From positions 1,134,558 to 1,198,557 of the forward strand of contig LNEM01000030.1 in the NCBI GenBank assembly GCA_001464955.1: 64,000 bases of DNA, read 5' to 3'. The stretch's first letter is position 1, and each line of letters begins with the position of its first letter. A program made the position numbers and the translations under genes. Below, in pieces: positions 9,632-19,002 of this stretch. Source of the stretch: Rhizobiales bacterium Ga0077537 (GTDB taxonomy: Bacteria > Pseudomonadota > Alphaproteobacteria > Rhizobiales > Hyphomicrobiaceae). The notes below the pieces were generated by a model that was given only the letters and a program-made list of their open reading frames with translations, had not been told where the DNA came from and made no database searches.

Positions 9632-10370
9632 CGGCCCGCCCCCCATGTGTGGCGATGAAGGCCATGCGAGCCTGATTGTGCCCGAGGTTCGGCGTCACGC
9701 GGCGCGCCGTCAATCCGTGCCGCTCGAGAATGCCGAGCATTTCGTGGTCTTCGAGCTGCTGCAGGCCGAGCGACGCTCTGATCTTGCGATAGTCGGAAAA
9801 GAACGTCCGGACGAGGCCCACGAGCGCACCGATCAGGAACCCCTCGCGCATGCCGAACCGGAGGAGTGCGGTCGCGTCGGTCAGCGGTCCGACCGTTGGC
9901 GGGATGATGTCGGCCAGCAGGATGCGCCCGTCCGGTGAGAGGAGGCGTTGCCAGGTGGCAAGGCTATCGTCGAGGCTGGCGCGATCCAGGTACTGGACGA
10001 CGGAGTTGGCCACGATCAGGTCGATCGGGCCGGCGGACCATGTGGCGAGATCCTCGGGCGCGATCACCGTGATGTTGCCCACCCCGGCAAATCGCCGAGC
10101 AAGTTCGGCGCGGACACTGGCGGCAGCGTCGCAGAGGTAGAGATGACGCGTGTGTCTGGCCACGTCGTCGGCGTTCAGCGCCTCACCGCAGCCGTAATCC
10201 AACACAACTGGCCGGCCGGCTCCCACGTATCCGATCAGGCCATCGGCCACGCACCGGTAATGCGATACCCGATGGCGGTCGTTGACATAGATCGTGGGTT
10301 TATCGTCCCAGTACTCGACCCACCCCATGCGATACCCGAACTCCTGAACCGCTTCCGGAACCCGCCTCAC
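9624..10370 (-). CDS. Class I SAM-dependent methyltransferase
   Basis: About 248 residues. Motif I is VVLDYGCGEAL, followed by an acidic strand end (YLCDAA) and motif IV region GPIDLIVANSVVQYL, then LLSPDGRILLADIIPP, the normal Rossmann order for small-molecule methyltransferases. The start is taken as the GTG at 10370; a longer reading runs into the promoter region of the divergent dehydrogenase and is Pro/Arg-rich without family character. A PTIYVNDRHRVSHYR segment precedes the Rossmann domain. It is cotranscribed with the YfhO-like gene (8 bp overlap), so modification of a glycan or lipid intermediate is possible (inference). Confidence 0.75.
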   Translation of the reverse strand: MRRVPEAVQEFGYRMGWVEYWDDKPTIYVNDRHRVSHYRCVADGLIGYVGAGRPVVLDYGCGEALNADDVARHTRHLYLCDAAASVRAELARRFAGVGNITVIAPEDLATWSAGPIDLIVANSVVQYLDRASLDDSLATWQRLLSPDGRILLADIIPPTVGPLTDATALLRFGMREGFLIGALVGLVRTFFSDYRKIRASLGLQQLEDHEMLGILERHGLTARRVTPNLGHNQARMAFIATHGGRADA

Positions 10371-10500
10371 GGCTGCACGATCTAGCCGACACGGCACAGG
10401 AACGCCAGCACCAACCCGAGGCCGGGGGCTCGGACGGCTTGCGTGGGGCCGCACGGCCGGACTACTCATGGGCCAGAAACAACCGGAGGAACGTGACGCC

Positions 10501-11496
10501 ATGGCGACCAACAAGAAAAAGGTTCTCTACACCGACTCGATGGGGAAGGGCGGCATCGAGATCCTGAAGGCGCGCGGCGATGTCGAGGCCATTGCGTTCA
10601 ACTACTTCATGAAGGGCGCCGACTATCAGGCGCTGCTCCGGAAAGAGGGCCCCGTGCATGGCGTGATCCTCGGCGCGACGCCGTTCGGTGTGGCGGAGTT
10701 CGAGGCGTCGGGCGGCATCGAGGTCGTGGCCCGCACGGGCGTCGGCTACGACGCCATCGACATCCCCGGCATGACCGCCCGCAAGATCCCCGTCATGATC
10801 GCCGGCACCGCCAATTCGCCGTCCGTGGCCGAGCAGGCCATGACCTTCATGCTGACGCTCGCCCGCAAGGGCCCGCAGCTGACGAAGCTCGTCGCCGAGG
10901 GGCGCTGGGCCGACCGCCTGAAGCCCGAGTATGTCGCGGTCGACATGTTCGAGAAGACGGTGCTGATCATCGGCTTCGGCCGCATCGGTACGCGGACGGC
11001 CAAGCGCTGCCTCGCCATGGAGATGACCGTCCTGGTCTATGACCCCTACGTGAAGCCGGAGACGATCCGGGCAGCCGGCTGCGAACCGGTGAGCGATCTG
11101 GACGCAGCCCTCCCGCGTGCCGATTTCGTGACGATCCACTGCCCCAAGACCCCCGAGTCGGTCGGCATGTTCAACGCTGCACGCATGAAACTCATGAAGC
11201 GCACGGCCTATCTCGTCTCGACGGCCCGGGGCGGCATCATCGACGAGAAGGCGCTGCATGCGGCCCTCACGGATGGCACACTGCCGGCCGCCGCGCTCGA
11301 CGTCTTCGACCGCGAGCCGCCGGATACGGAGAATCCCCTCTTCAAGCTGCCGAACGTCATCCTCTCGCCCCACATCGCGGGCGTCACGGCGGAAGCCATG
11401 GAGCGCATGGCGGTCGAGGCGGCCAAGAACGTGCTCTCCGTCTTCGACGGCCAGCCGAGGAAAGAGAACGCGGTGAACCCTGACGTTTTCGCCTGA
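10501..11496 (+). CDS. D-isomer 2-hydroxyacid dehydrogenase (phosphoglycerate dehydrogenase-like)
   Basis: A 331-residue NAD-dependent dehydrogenase. The nucleotide-binding motif GFGRIGTRTAKR lies near 158-169. Catalytic elements are the Arg in STARGGIIDE, the Glu in DREPP and the His in SPHIAGVT. The N-terminal GVGYDAIDI loop is typical of the SerA/GyaR group. No ACT domain follows, so it is the short type; it may act on 3-phosphoglycerate, glyoxylate or another 2-keto acid. ATG 10501 is preferred over one 33 bp upstream because GGAGGA stands 11 bases before it. It is transcribed away from the methyltransferase/YfhO pair. Confidence 0.88.
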   Translation: MATNKKKVLYTDSMGKGGIEILKARGDVEAIAFNYFMKGADYQALLRKEGPVHGVILGATPFGVAEFEASGGIEVVARTGVGYDAIDIPGMTARKIPVMIAGTANSPSVAEQAMTFMLTLARKGPQLTKLVAEGRWADRLKPEYVAVDMFEKTVLIIGFGRIGTRTAKRCLAMEMTVLVYDPYVKPETIRAAGCEPVSDLDAALPRADFVTIHCPKTPESVGMFNAARMKLMKRTAYLVSTARGGIIDEKALHAALTDGTLPAAALDVFDREPPDTENPLFKLPNVILSPHIAGVTAEAMERMAVEAAKNVLSVFDGQPRKENAVNPDVFA

Positions 11497-11570
11497 TCCA
11501 GGGTTCGGATTGCGATCGGCGGCGGCCCGGCCACTCTTGACCGGGCGACGTCACACGGGAGGCCTCGGGC

Positions 11571-13091
11571 GTGGACCAGAAAGATCGCGAGGCTGCAGGG
11601 ACCAGCACTGCGGCCTCCGCTCCCGCGCTCGGTGTTGCAGCCGTGCTGCACCGGGCGCTGCTGGCCCCGATCAGGGCCTTCCGCCTCACCTATCTGCCGC
11701 TCCTGATGGTCTACTTCGCCTACGGAGCCCTCGGCCTCATCGCGGTGGCCCAGAGTTTCTGGGAGAAGAAGGGCCTGACGCTCTCGCCGGCGGAACTCGC
11801 CCAGCTCGGCGTGTGGCTCGCCCTGCCGTGGGCCATCAAGATGGTGTTCGGCGAGATGGTCGATACGGTGGCGATTCTGGGATCGCGCCGTCGGGCCTAC
11901 GTCTTCCTTGGCGCCGGTATGGTCGCCGTCAGTCTCGTTCTTCTCGCGGGCGCGGCAGGCGGTTGGCTCACCATCGCCCGTCCCGACACGATCTACATTA
12001 TCGCCTCGTTGATGTCCGTCGTGGGCGTGGTCCTCCAGGACGTGGTCGCCGACGCCATGAGCACCGAAGTCGTGCCCCGCGTGAACCCGGACGGCACCCC
12101 GCGCACCAAGGCCGAGATCGATTACGACCTCGGCATGGTTCAGGCGCTCGGCCGGCTGTCGCTCTATCTCGGCATCCTGCTCACTGCTCGCCTCGCGGGG
12201 TGGCTGGCGCAGAACTATTCCTACGAGACCGTCTTTCTGATCGGTCTCGTGATTCCGCTGATCTCGGTGTCGGGGGCCGTGCTGGTACGGCTCGAGGCGA
12301 GCGAGAGCCGCCCGACCGATTGGCGCATCCTCGGCGGTGGCCTTGCGTTCGGCGCGTTCGTCGTCGCCATCGGCGTGGCGTCGGTACCGTACGCGCAGGA
12401 GATCGTCTTCGCCGTCTCCATGGCCGTCATCGTCGCCATGCTGATCCGCGTGACCCGCGACCTCGCGCCGGAGGTGAAGCAGCGCATCGCGTTTGCCGCC
12501 ATCCTGATCTTCGCCTTCCGGGCGGTGCCGGGCGTCGGCGCCGGCTACAGCTGGTTCAGCATGGACAAGCTCGGCTTCGACGAGGAGTTCTTCGGCCGGT
12601 TGAACGAGATCAGCGCCTTCCTCGGGCTGCTCGCCGCGTGGTTCCTGTCGGACGCGATCACGCGCCAGCCGGTAGCCCGCGTACTCTTGTGGTTGACCAT
12701 TGCGGGTCTGATCCTGGCGATCCCGAACTTCATGCTGGTCTACGGCGTGCACCAATGGACCGAACCTGCGATGGGACTGACCGCCCGGGGCATCGCCATG
12801 ATCGACGCCGCCGCCCAGTCGCCACTCGTTCAGATCAGCATGATCCCGCTTCTGACCTTGACGGCGATCTATGCGCCGCCGGCGCAACGGGCGACTTGGT
12901 TCGCCCTGATGGCGTCGTTCATGAATCTGGCGCTCGTGGCCGGCCAGCTCCAGACCAAGTACCTGAACCAGATTTTCGCCATCGAGCGCGGGCAATACGA
13001 CAACCTCCCGACCCTGTTGGCGGTTGTCGTCGCGGTAGGCTTCATCGTGCCCATCGTCGCGATCCTGCTCGTGGGGCGGCGCGTCCGATGA
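11571..13091 (+). CDS. MFS transporter, BT1 (folate/biopterin) -like
   Basis: A 506-residue inner-membrane protein with about 12 hydrophobic segments. The segment VVLQDVVADAMSTEVV near 145-165 resembles the DVVADA motif of BT1-type transporters, and RLTYLPLLMVYFAYGALGLIAVAQSFW forms TM1. The hydrophilic N-terminus (about 35 residues) is unremarkable. Start is GTG with GGGAGG about 8 bases upstream. The substrate cannot be read from the sequence. It lies 74 bp after the dehydrogenase gene and 71 bp before an exported protein gene, so the three may form one operon. Confidence 0.75.
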   Translation: MDQKDREAAGTSTAASAPALGVAAVLHRALLAPIRAFRLTYLPLLMVYFAYGALGLIAVAQSFWEKKGLTLSPAELAQLGVWLALPWAIKMVFGEMVDTVAILGSRRRAYVFLGAGMVAVSLVLLAGAAGGWLTIARPDTIYIIASLMSVVGVVLQDVVADAMSTEVVPRVNPDGTPRTKAEIDYDLGMVQALGRLSLYLGILLTARLAGWLAQNYSYETVFLIGLVIPLISVSGAVLVRLEASESRPTDWRILGGGLAFGAFVVAIGVASVPYAQEIVFAVSMAVIVAMLIRVTRDLAPEVKQRIAFAAILIFAFRAVPGVGAGYSWFSMDKLGFDEEFFGRLNEISAFLGLLAAWFLSDAITRQPVARVLLWLTIAGLILAIPNFMLVYGVHQWTEPAMGLTARGIAMIDAAAQSPLVQISMIPLLTLTAIYAPPAQRATWFALMASFMNLALVAGQLQTKYLNQIFAIERGQYDNLPTLLAVVVAVGFIVPIVAILLVGRRVR

Positions 13092-13162
13092 GGCAGTGTC
13101 GAAACGGCCCCGGGCGAGTGCTCGGCGTGGTTCGCGAACGTTCTTTGTGCCAAGGAGATCAG

Positions 13163-14143
13163 ATGTCCTTCTTTCGCCCGTCACGGATGGCCGCCCTTGC
13201 GGCGCTGTTGGCTTCGACGCTCGCGGTTCCGATGGCCGCGCGTGCGGCCTCGCTCGACGGCGCCGCCGTGGACGTGACCAACACCTCGGAACCCGTTCTC
13301 TGCGCCGAGAAGGACAACGTCAGCCTCAATTTCGCATCCCCCCACGTCACGCGCTTCCGTATCGACGCGGCTCATCCGGCCTACATCGGCACGCTCCAGC
13401 GCGACAGCTTCGAGGCCGATTGGACCGCCTGCGACATGACAGGCGATCCGGTCCACGCGAGCGACGTGAAAACGCCGACGCGCCGCACGCTCTACGAGGA
13501 GCCGGCGCTTTGGGTCGTCGGCTGGACGATGCCGACGTTCTGGCGCCCCTCGACCGCGACGGTCCGTATCGGCGACCGCGTCGAGCGCAATCTGCATCTC
13601 GTCCAAGTCTGGATGATCCGGCCGATGGGCGGCGAGGAGGTGCTCGTCTTCTATCCCCAGGACGGCTACTGGCGCATCCGGCCGCTGGCGCCGGAGGGCC
13701 GCGCCGCGACGGCCTTCGGCTCGTCGTTCCTGGTCGGTCCCGTCGAGATCGAGGGCCGGCCCATCGTCAAGCTGCGCGAGATCGCCTTCGATCCGAAGGC
13801 GAAGGCGTTCACGCTGTCGTTCGAGCGCGGTGGGCAGGCGACCATGACCATGGCCGAGGTTTCCGCCGACCGGCACGTGCTGGACGTCGCGCTTTCACAG
13901 CCGATCTCGGGCGCACCGTTCGCCGCCATGCGCTCCATGTACATCACCGACTTCAACAACGACGTCGCCCGCGTGGCGGTCCGGGACGAGGGCGCCAAGG
14001 GGTGGCGCGAGGAACCGGTCATGATGTTCAAGGGCGGCACCGTCACGGACCTCTGGGCCGGTCGCACGTCGGTCTCGCGCCACAACAGCTCCTCGCCCGA
14101 CATGGTCTTCTCGAAATTCACCGGCAAGCTATCGGGCAAGTAG
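13163..14143 (+). CDS. Exported protein of unknown function
   Basis: A 326-residue protein with a clear Sec signal peptide (MSFFRPSRMAALAALL..., Ala-rich core, cleavage likely after MAARA at about 28). I do not recognise the mature domain. It contains two Cys (about 48 and 92) that could form a disulphide, and a run of beta-strand-like segments. ATG 13163 has AGGAG 7 bases upstream. A much longer reading in this frame that crosses the preceding transporter gene is an artefact of high G+C. It sits last in a possible operon and faces the convergent dehydrogenase gene. Confidence 0.8.
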   Translation: MSFFRPSRMAALAALLASTLAVPMAARAASLDGAAVDVTNTSEPVLCAEKDNVSLNFASPHVTRFRIDAAHPAYIGTLQRDSFEADWTACDMTGDPVHASDVKTPTRRTLYEEPALWVVGWTMPTFWRPSTATVRIGDRVERNLHLVQVWMIRPMGGEEVLVFYPQDGYWRIRPLAPEGRAATAFGSSFLVGPVEIEGRPIVKLREIAFDPKAKAFTLSFERGGQATMTMAEVSADRHVLDVALSQPISGAPFAAMRSMYITDFNNDVARVAVRDEGAKGWREEPVMMFKGGTVTDLWAGRTSVSRHNSSSPDMVFSKFTGKLSGK

Positions 14144-14158
14144 GCTGCAGCACTGGCA

Positions 14159-14188
14159 GCGGCGGCAGTCATTGAAGGGTGCCGCCGC
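14159..14188. terminator. Hairpin between convergent genes, candidate bidirectional terminator
   Basis: Nine-base complementary arms (14159-14167 and 14180-14188) of G+C-rich sequence enclose a 12-base loop, in the 62 bp between two converging stop codons. Neither side has a U-tract, so termination activity is uncertain. Confidence 0.35.
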
Positions 14189-14205
14189 CGCCGTTGTGCC
14201 TTCGA

Positions 14206-15177
14206 TCAGGACCGCTTCGGATCGCCCTGCGCCGGCGGATCGCGATCGAAGACCTCCTTGATCCGCTCGGCCGGAACTTCGATCTTCACGTTGGCGCGCT
14301 CGGCCTGGATCTTCATGGGAACGCGCGAATCGAGCGCCTCCCAGCCGCGCGCCATGCCCTCGGCCATCTCCGCGTAGGCCATGTTGGCGATGCGCATCGG
14401 CACGCCGAGTTCGCGGCCGAGTTCCGTCGCGAGCGTCATGTCCTTGAACGCGAGCTTCAGTGCGAACGCCGGCGGCTCGTACTTGTTCTGCAGGAACTGG
14501 TCCGCGAGCCGGTCGAACGTGCGCGAGCGCCCGCCGGCCCCCGTCCTGACGGCCTCCCACAGCGCCGCCGGCTCGACGCCGCCCTTCACGCCCATCGTGA
14601 ACACTTCGGCGAGCGCCGCCTGGATCGCGTAGCCCGCGCAATTGTGGACGAGCTTCGCGACCGATCCGGCGCCGATCTCGCCGATGTAGCGGGCCTGATC
14701 GGCGAAGGCGTCGAACAGCGCCTTGTGCTCGTCGAACGTGGCCTTGTCGCCGCCGACCCAGATCGCCAGCTTGCCCGTGCGCGCGCCCGTCGGCCCGCCA
14801 CTTACCGGCGCGTCCAGGAAGTGGACGCCCTTCGCGGCATAGATGGCGGCGATCTTGCGCACCATGGCCGGTGCGTTCGTCGTCAGGTCGAGAACCGCGC
14901 CGCCGGTCTTGAGGCCGCCGAGGATGCCCGTCGCGGGATCGGTGCAGACGGCCTCGACCTCCTTCGGTCCCGGCAGCGAGAGGAAGATGACGTCACACGT
15001 CTCGGCCACCTTGCGCGGGCTGTCGGCCCATTCCGCACCCTTGGCGAGGAAGGGCTCGGCCGAGGCCTTTCGCATGTCGTGGACGACGAGGCCGTGGTTC
15101 GAGCTTTCCAGATACTTCGAGAGGTTGGCCGCCATGTAGGCGCCCATCGTTCCAAGTCCAATGAAACCCACTTTCAT
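14206..15177 (-). CDS. 3-hydroxyisobutyrate dehydrogenase-family NAD(P) oxidoreductase
   Basis: A 323-residue beta-hydroxyacid dehydrogenase. The Rossmann motif [16 protein letters not shown] is at 4-19, substrate-binding [11 protein letters not shown] at about 121-131, and the catalytic Lys in [11 protein letters not shown] near 174. The family reduces or oxidises short beta-hydroxyacids (3-hydroxyisobutyrate, tartronate semialdehyde, 6-phosphogluconate-like). Substrate unknown. It lies 36 bp downstream of a carboxymuconolactone-decarboxylase-like gene on the same strand and probably shares its transcript. Confidence 0.88.
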   Translation of the reverse strand: MKVGFIGLGTMGAYMAANLSKYLESSNHGLVVHDMRKASAEPFLAKGAEWADSPRKVAETCDVIFLSLPGPKEVEAVCTDPATGILGGLKTGGAVLDLTTNAPAMVRKIAAIYAAKGVHFLDAPVSGGPTGARTGKLAIWVGGDKATFDEHKALFDAFADQARYIGEIGAGSVAKLVHNCAGYAIQAALAEVFTMGVKGGVEPAALWEAVRTGAGGRSRTFDRLADQFLQNKYEPPAFALKLAFKDMTLATELGRELGVPMRIANMAYAEMAEGMARGWEALDSRVPMKIQAERANVKIEVPAERIKEVFDRDPPAQGDPKRS

Positions 15178-15213
15178 GTCGTGATCTCCGTTCGGCGTTG
15201 ATGAGGATTGGGT

Positions 15214-15555
15214 CTAGGTCTTTCCGGCCGCATCGCGCTGGGCGAACACGTCCCTGATGACACCGGCAGCCGACATGGCGACCGGCCAGCCGCCGTAGAA
15301 CGCGAGGTGCGTGACGAGCTCCGAGAGTTCCTCCCGCGTCACGCCGTTGTCGAGTGCCCGCTCAGCGTGTCCCTTGAGCTGTTCCGTGCGGTTGAGCGCG
15401 ACGAGCGCCGCACAGGTGATGAGGCTTCGGTCGCGCTTCGACATCTCCTTGCGCTCCCAGACGTCGGCATAGAGGACGTTCTCCGAGAGGTCGATCAGCT
15501 TGGGCACCGTGTTGCGCACGGCGTCGCGCGACGGGTTGGATGGCGTCTTGGCCAT
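15214..15555 (-). CDS. Carboxymuconolactone decarboxylase-family protein
   Basis: A 113-residue protein with the CMD core WERKEMSKRDRSLITCAALVAL and KGHAERALDNGVTREELSELVTHLAFYGGWP. The single Cys means it lacks the CxxC redox pair of AhpD-like members, so a decarboxylase-like or unknown role is more likely than peroxidase function. ATG 15555 (MAKTPSNP) has GGAG 6 bases upstream; the longer reading has no family similarity. It is divergent from the dihydropyrimidinase-like gene, with 166 bp between. Confidence 0.85.
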   Translation of the reverse strand: MAKTPSNPSRDAVRNTVPKLIDLSENVLYADVWERKEMSKRDRSLITCAALVALNRTEQLKGHAERALDNGVTREELSELVTHLAFYGGWPVAMSAAGVIRDVFAQRDAAGKT

Positions 15556-15721
15556 GAATGTCTCCTGCGGTTGGTTCGGGATAAGGTGCTTGTCCGCCAC
15601 CAGCCTAGCGAGCATAGCCCCCCGGGCGCTAGTGTTCCGCCGCTCGCCGGCTTGCCAAGGCCGCCCCCGCGGGCGAATGCTATCGGGAGGAGCCCCAACA
15701 CGGACAGCCGGGAGAGAAGCG

Positions 15722-17185
15722 ATGGCCGACTACGATCTCGTCATTCGAGGTGGCACCGTCGGCACCGCGTCGGCGGTCTTCGACGCCGACGTGGCGATTG
15801 CGGGCGAAAGCATCGTCGCGGTGGGACGCGGTCTGCCCGCCGGCAAACGCGAGATCGACGCCCGGGGCAGGCTGGTCCTTCCGGGCGGTGTCGACGCCCA
15901 CGCCCACATCGAGCAGCTCTCCGGCATGGGCGTGATGAATGCCGACACCTTCGAGACTGCGACCGGCTCCTCGGCACTCGGCGGCACCACGACCGTCGTC
16001 TGCTTCGCGGCCCAGCACAAAGGTAAGAGCCTGACCAGGGTCGTCGAGGATTATCACGCGCTCGCGCGCAAGGGCACGATCGTCGATTACGCGCTGCACA
16101 TGATCCTGGCCGACCCGACGGAGACGGTGCTCAAGGAGGAGTTGCCGCCGCTCGTGAAGAGCGGGCACGCCTCGATCAAGCTCTTCATGACCTACCAGCA
16201 CACCAAGGTCGACGACGAGCAGCTGCTCGACACCCTGATTGCCGCCCGCGAGAACAAGGCGCTGGTCTGTGTCCACGCCGAGAACAACGGCATGATTTCC
16301 TGGATGGGACGCCGCCTCGTAGAGCGCGGCTATCGCGCGCCGCAATACCACGCCGTGCATCATCCGCGGCTCTGCGAAACCGAGGCCATCTATCGCCTGT
16401 GCGCGTTCGCCGAGCTCGTCGACCAGCCCGTGATCGTCTACCACGTCTCGACGGCCGAGGGTGCGGCCGTCATCCGCGACGCCCGGGGGCGCGGCATCAA
16501 GGTGTTCGGCGAGACCTGCACGCAGTATCTGACGCTGACCGTCGACGATCTGGTGAAGCCCGGCATCGAAGGCGCCAAGTGGATCTGCAGTCCGCCCCTT
16601 CGCCAGGTATCCGACCAGGAAGCGCTCTGGAAGGCGCTCGAACTCGGCGATCTCCAGTTCGTCTCGTCGGACCACGCGCCCTATCGCTTCGACGACACGG
16701 GAAAGCTGCGCGCCGGACCTGATCCGTCCTTCAAGGAGGTCGCGAACGGCATGCCGGGCCTCGAGCTGCGCCTGCCGCTGCTGTTCGACGCCATGGTGGC
16801 AAAGGGCCGCTACGGCATCGAGAAGTTCGTCGAATGGACAGCCTCGGCGCCGGCCCGCATGTACGGCCTGCACCCGCGCAAGGGCAGCATCGCCATCGGC
16901 GCCGACGCCGACATCTGCATCTGGGATCCGAAGCGGCGCACCACGATCAGCGACGCCACCGTCCACGACAACGCGGGCTACACTCCGTACGCTGGCCGCA
17001 CGATCGAAGGCTGGCCGGTGTCCGTCGTCCGCCGCGGCGAGATCGTCGTCGACGACGGCAAGCTGAAGGCGTCGGCAGGCTCGGGTGTCTTCCTGCCACG
17101 CGAAGCCGGCGAGGCGGCCGTCCCGACGGGACGCCTGTCGCCGGAGTTCGACGAAGCGCGGAACTTCGGCGCCAGGCTCTACTGA
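15722..17185 (+). CDS. Dihydropyrimidinase/D-hydantoinase-family amidohydrolase
   Basis: A 487-residue metal-dependent amidohydrolase. The metal ligands are visible: HAHIE near 60, the carboxylated Lys in HASIKLFMTYQ near 155, His in CVHAEN near 185 and VYHVSTAEGA near 240, and Asp in SSDHAPY near 318. This is the D-hydantoinase/dihydropyrimidinase arrangement (cyclic amide ring opening). The natural substrate could be dihydropyrimidines or another cyclic imide. ATG 15722 is preferred; the frame extends upstream over a Pro/Arg-rich stretch without similarity. Neighbouring genes do not include other pyrimidine-degradation genes. Confidence 0.9.
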   Translation: MADYDLVIRGGTVGTASAVFDADVAIAGESIVAVGRGLPAGKREIDARGRLVLPGGVDAHAHIEQLSGMGVMNADTFETATGSSALGGTTTVVCFAAQHKGKSLTRVVEDYHALARKGTIVDYALHMILADPTETVLKEELPPLVKSGHASIKLFMTYQHTKVDDEQLLDTLIAARENKALVCVHAENNGMISWMGRRLVERGYRAPQYHAVHHPRLCETEAIYRLCAFAELVDQPVIVYHVSTAEGAAVIRDARGRGIKVFGETCTQYLTLTVDDLVKPGIEGAKWICSPPLRQVSDQEALWKALELGDLQFVSSDHAPYRFDDTGKLRAGPDPSFKEVANGMPGLELRLPLLFDAMVAKGRYGIEKFVEWTASAPARMYGLHPRKGSIAIGADADICIWDPKRRTTISDATVHDNAGYTPYAGRTIEGWPVSVVRRGEIVVDDGKLKASAGSGVFLPREAGEAAVPTGRLSPEFDEARNFGARLY

Positions 17186-17203
17186 GCCGGGCGCCGATGG
17201 CGG

Positions 17204-18604
17204 TCACCCGACCTCTTCGAGCGCCACCGGGAACAGTGGCGCCAGCGCGTCAACCTGCATGATGTGGTAGACGGAGAACCGGTAGGCGTCGCCCGCGGTG
17301 AGTTCCGGCGGCGTGAACGGAAAGCCGAGGTTGCCCGCCGTCGAGATGCGGCCGGGGAACGGCGCGTGCAGCAGATACTGCTTCGCGGTGGCGGCGACGG
17401 CGCGGGCCTCGTCCTCATCCTCGCCGATGCACTCGACCATCACGCCCACCTCTTCCGGCAGTGTCGTGACGGGCTGGCCGCCGACGACGCCGAGGCCGTA
17501 GAAACGGAAATAGAGCGTGTAGGGCTTTTCCGGATTTGGCGGCACCAGTTCCCGGATCTGCGCCTCGACCAACCCGGCGATGATGTCCGCCTTCTCGATG
17601 AACACGGGATCGGCCGAGCCGGCCACCATGATCGCGCGCGCGCCGACACGTGTCGCGCCTTCGATCTTGACCGAATACTGCGTCGTCGGAACCCATCGGC
17701 CGCCGGAAACCCTGCAGCGGCGATCGTCGACGGCCTCGAACTTCGAATCCTGGAGGTAAAGCACGCCTTCCGGCTCCGCGACCGACAGCGGATCGGCCTG
17801 CTCGTAAAGGCCGTGCGCCGCGACCGACATCGGCGTCGCGCGCCGCGCCGGGTTCATGCTCTCGAGCACGAAGCTGTCGCCCTCGAGTGTGCCGAGCATC
17901 GAATCCCGGCCCCCGCCTTCGCACGCGAGCGACGCGCACTCGATGATCTTCGCCATCTGCAGCGCCGGCCCCATCGGAAACCCGAGCTTCTCGGGCAGGC
18001 ACGTATAGATCCCGGTATCGCAGGCCCGCCCGGCGATGATGACATCCGGCATCAGGTCGATCGCCCGCACGAAAGCCTCGGTCCCGGCCTGACCGACGAT
18101 GCACGACGCGCCGTCGATCTCGGCCTCGGTGAGATCCGGGATGGGCCCGATGGACATGATCTTGCCGGCTTTCGCCTGCTGCTTGATGAGGTCACGCGGC
18201 ATCTCGGACCGGATCGTCGCCAGCCGGAAGCGCAGTCCTTCCTCGCGGGCGATCTCGCGCACGATCTCGAGCGTCTGGTCGAGATGCGCGTTGCCACCAC
18301 CGGTTCCGGCCGAGCCGATGACGAGCGGCACCCGCTTCGAAAGTGCGCCCACGAGCAGCATCTTGATGTCGCGCTTCGTCGAGCGTCGGGCTGTCGCGAG
18401 CTTGCCGGCGCCGAGATAGTAGGGGCCCGGATCGACCGAGCCCATGTCGGCGCCGATCAGATGCAGGTCACGCTCGAGCCCGGCCTTGAACGCCGCCTCG
18501 ATGACGCCGTAGCCGAGTTGCCCCGACGCCGACATGATCCGGAGCGGCCCACGCTCGGCGCGCCACTTGTCCATGACGCGCTGGAAGTTGCTGACATAAG
18601 TCAT
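17204..18604 (-). CDS. AtuA-like (DUF1446) acyclic terpene utilisation family protein
   Basis: A 466-residue protein matching the AtuA/DUF1446 family: MSASGQLGYGVIEAAFKAGL near 24-43, IGADMGSVDPGPYYLG near 50-65, GSAGTGGGNAHLDQT near 97-111, and IIAGRACDTGIYT near 190-202. AtuA is encoded with citronellol/geraniol degradation genes in Pseudomonas, but its activity is not established and homologues occur in many other catabolic settings. It follows the DUF4387 gene after 3 bp and the pair converges on the dihydropyrimidinase-like gene with an 18 bp gap. Confidence 0.85.
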   Translation of the reverse strand: MTYVSNFQRVMDKWRAERGPLRIMSASGQLGYGVIEAAFKAGLERDLHLIGADMGSVDPGPYYLGAGKLATARRSTKRDIKMLLVGALSKRVPLVIGSAGTGGGNAHLDQTLEIVREIAREEGLRFRLATIRSEMPRDLIKQQAKAGKIMSIGPIPDLTEAEIDGASCIVGQAGTEAFVRAIDLMPDVIIAGRACDTGIYTCLPEKLGFPMGPALQMAKIIECASLACEGGGRDSMLGTLEGDSFVLESMNPARRATPMSVAAHGLYEQADPLSVAEPEGVLYLQDSKFEAVDDRRCRVSGGRWVPTTQYSVKIEGATRVGARAIMVAGSADPVFIEKADIIAGLVEAQIRELVPPNPEKPYTLYFRFYGLGVVGGQPVTTLPEEVGVMVECIGEDEDEARAVAATAKQYLLHAPFPGRISTAGNLGFPFTPPELTAGDAYRFSVYHIMQVDALAPLFPVALEEVG

Positions 18605-18607
18605 GGG

Positions 18608-18904
18608 TCAGATCTCCACATCGATCATGGGACGGTGCTGCTGGGCACCGTAGACGTCGGTATCGCCCGGCGAACCGGCGATGACGCGGCGTGGCAGCAC
18701 GATCTTGATGGCGTTCGCCGCCGGATAGGGGATCACCTCGGCTTCCGCGACCCCGTACCGCTGCGCGATGACCTCGGGCTTCAGCGAAGCCGCAGCCAGC
18801 GCCCGCTGAAAGAGCTTCGGATCGTCGAACATGAGGTCGATCGTGACTTGGGTCGGCCCGGCGTTCTTCGAGCGGATGACGCGGGCGGCGTCTCTGAGGC
18901 GCAT
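18608..18904 (-). CDS. DUF4387 family protein
   Basis: A 98-residue protein beginning LRDAARVIRSKNAGPTQVTIDLMF and containing GDTDVYGAQQHRPMID near the C-terminus, hallmarks of DUF4387. The family is usually encoded beside AtuA-like proteins, as here, which points to a two-subunit or sequential enzyme. It is the first gene of the pair, separated by 3 bp from the AtuA-like gene, so translational coupling is likely. No catalytic residue can be named. Confidence 0.85.
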   Translation of the reverse strand: MRLRDAARVIRSKNAGPTQVTIDLMFDDPKLFQRALAAASLKPEVIAQRYGVAEAEVIPYPAANAIKIVLPRRVIAGSPGDTDVYGAQQHRPMIDVEI

Positions 18905-19002
18905 GTGTGATGCCTTTTCGGATGGCGAAAGCCGATTCTTGCGTGAACGGAGCGCCGCGACAAGGCCTGCCGCGGGAAGGAAGGATTGCGAGTTTCGTTG
19001 GG

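Noticed and set aside
11510-13162. Upstream extension of the exported protein at 13163 across the MFS gene
   Set aside because: Frame-shifted shadow of the transporter; the true start at 13163 has a signal peptide and ribosome binding site.
15680-16966. 428-residue minus-strand frame inside the dihydropyrimidinase-like gene
   Set aside because: Antisense shadow; the sense strand shows all metal ligands of the amidohydrolase.
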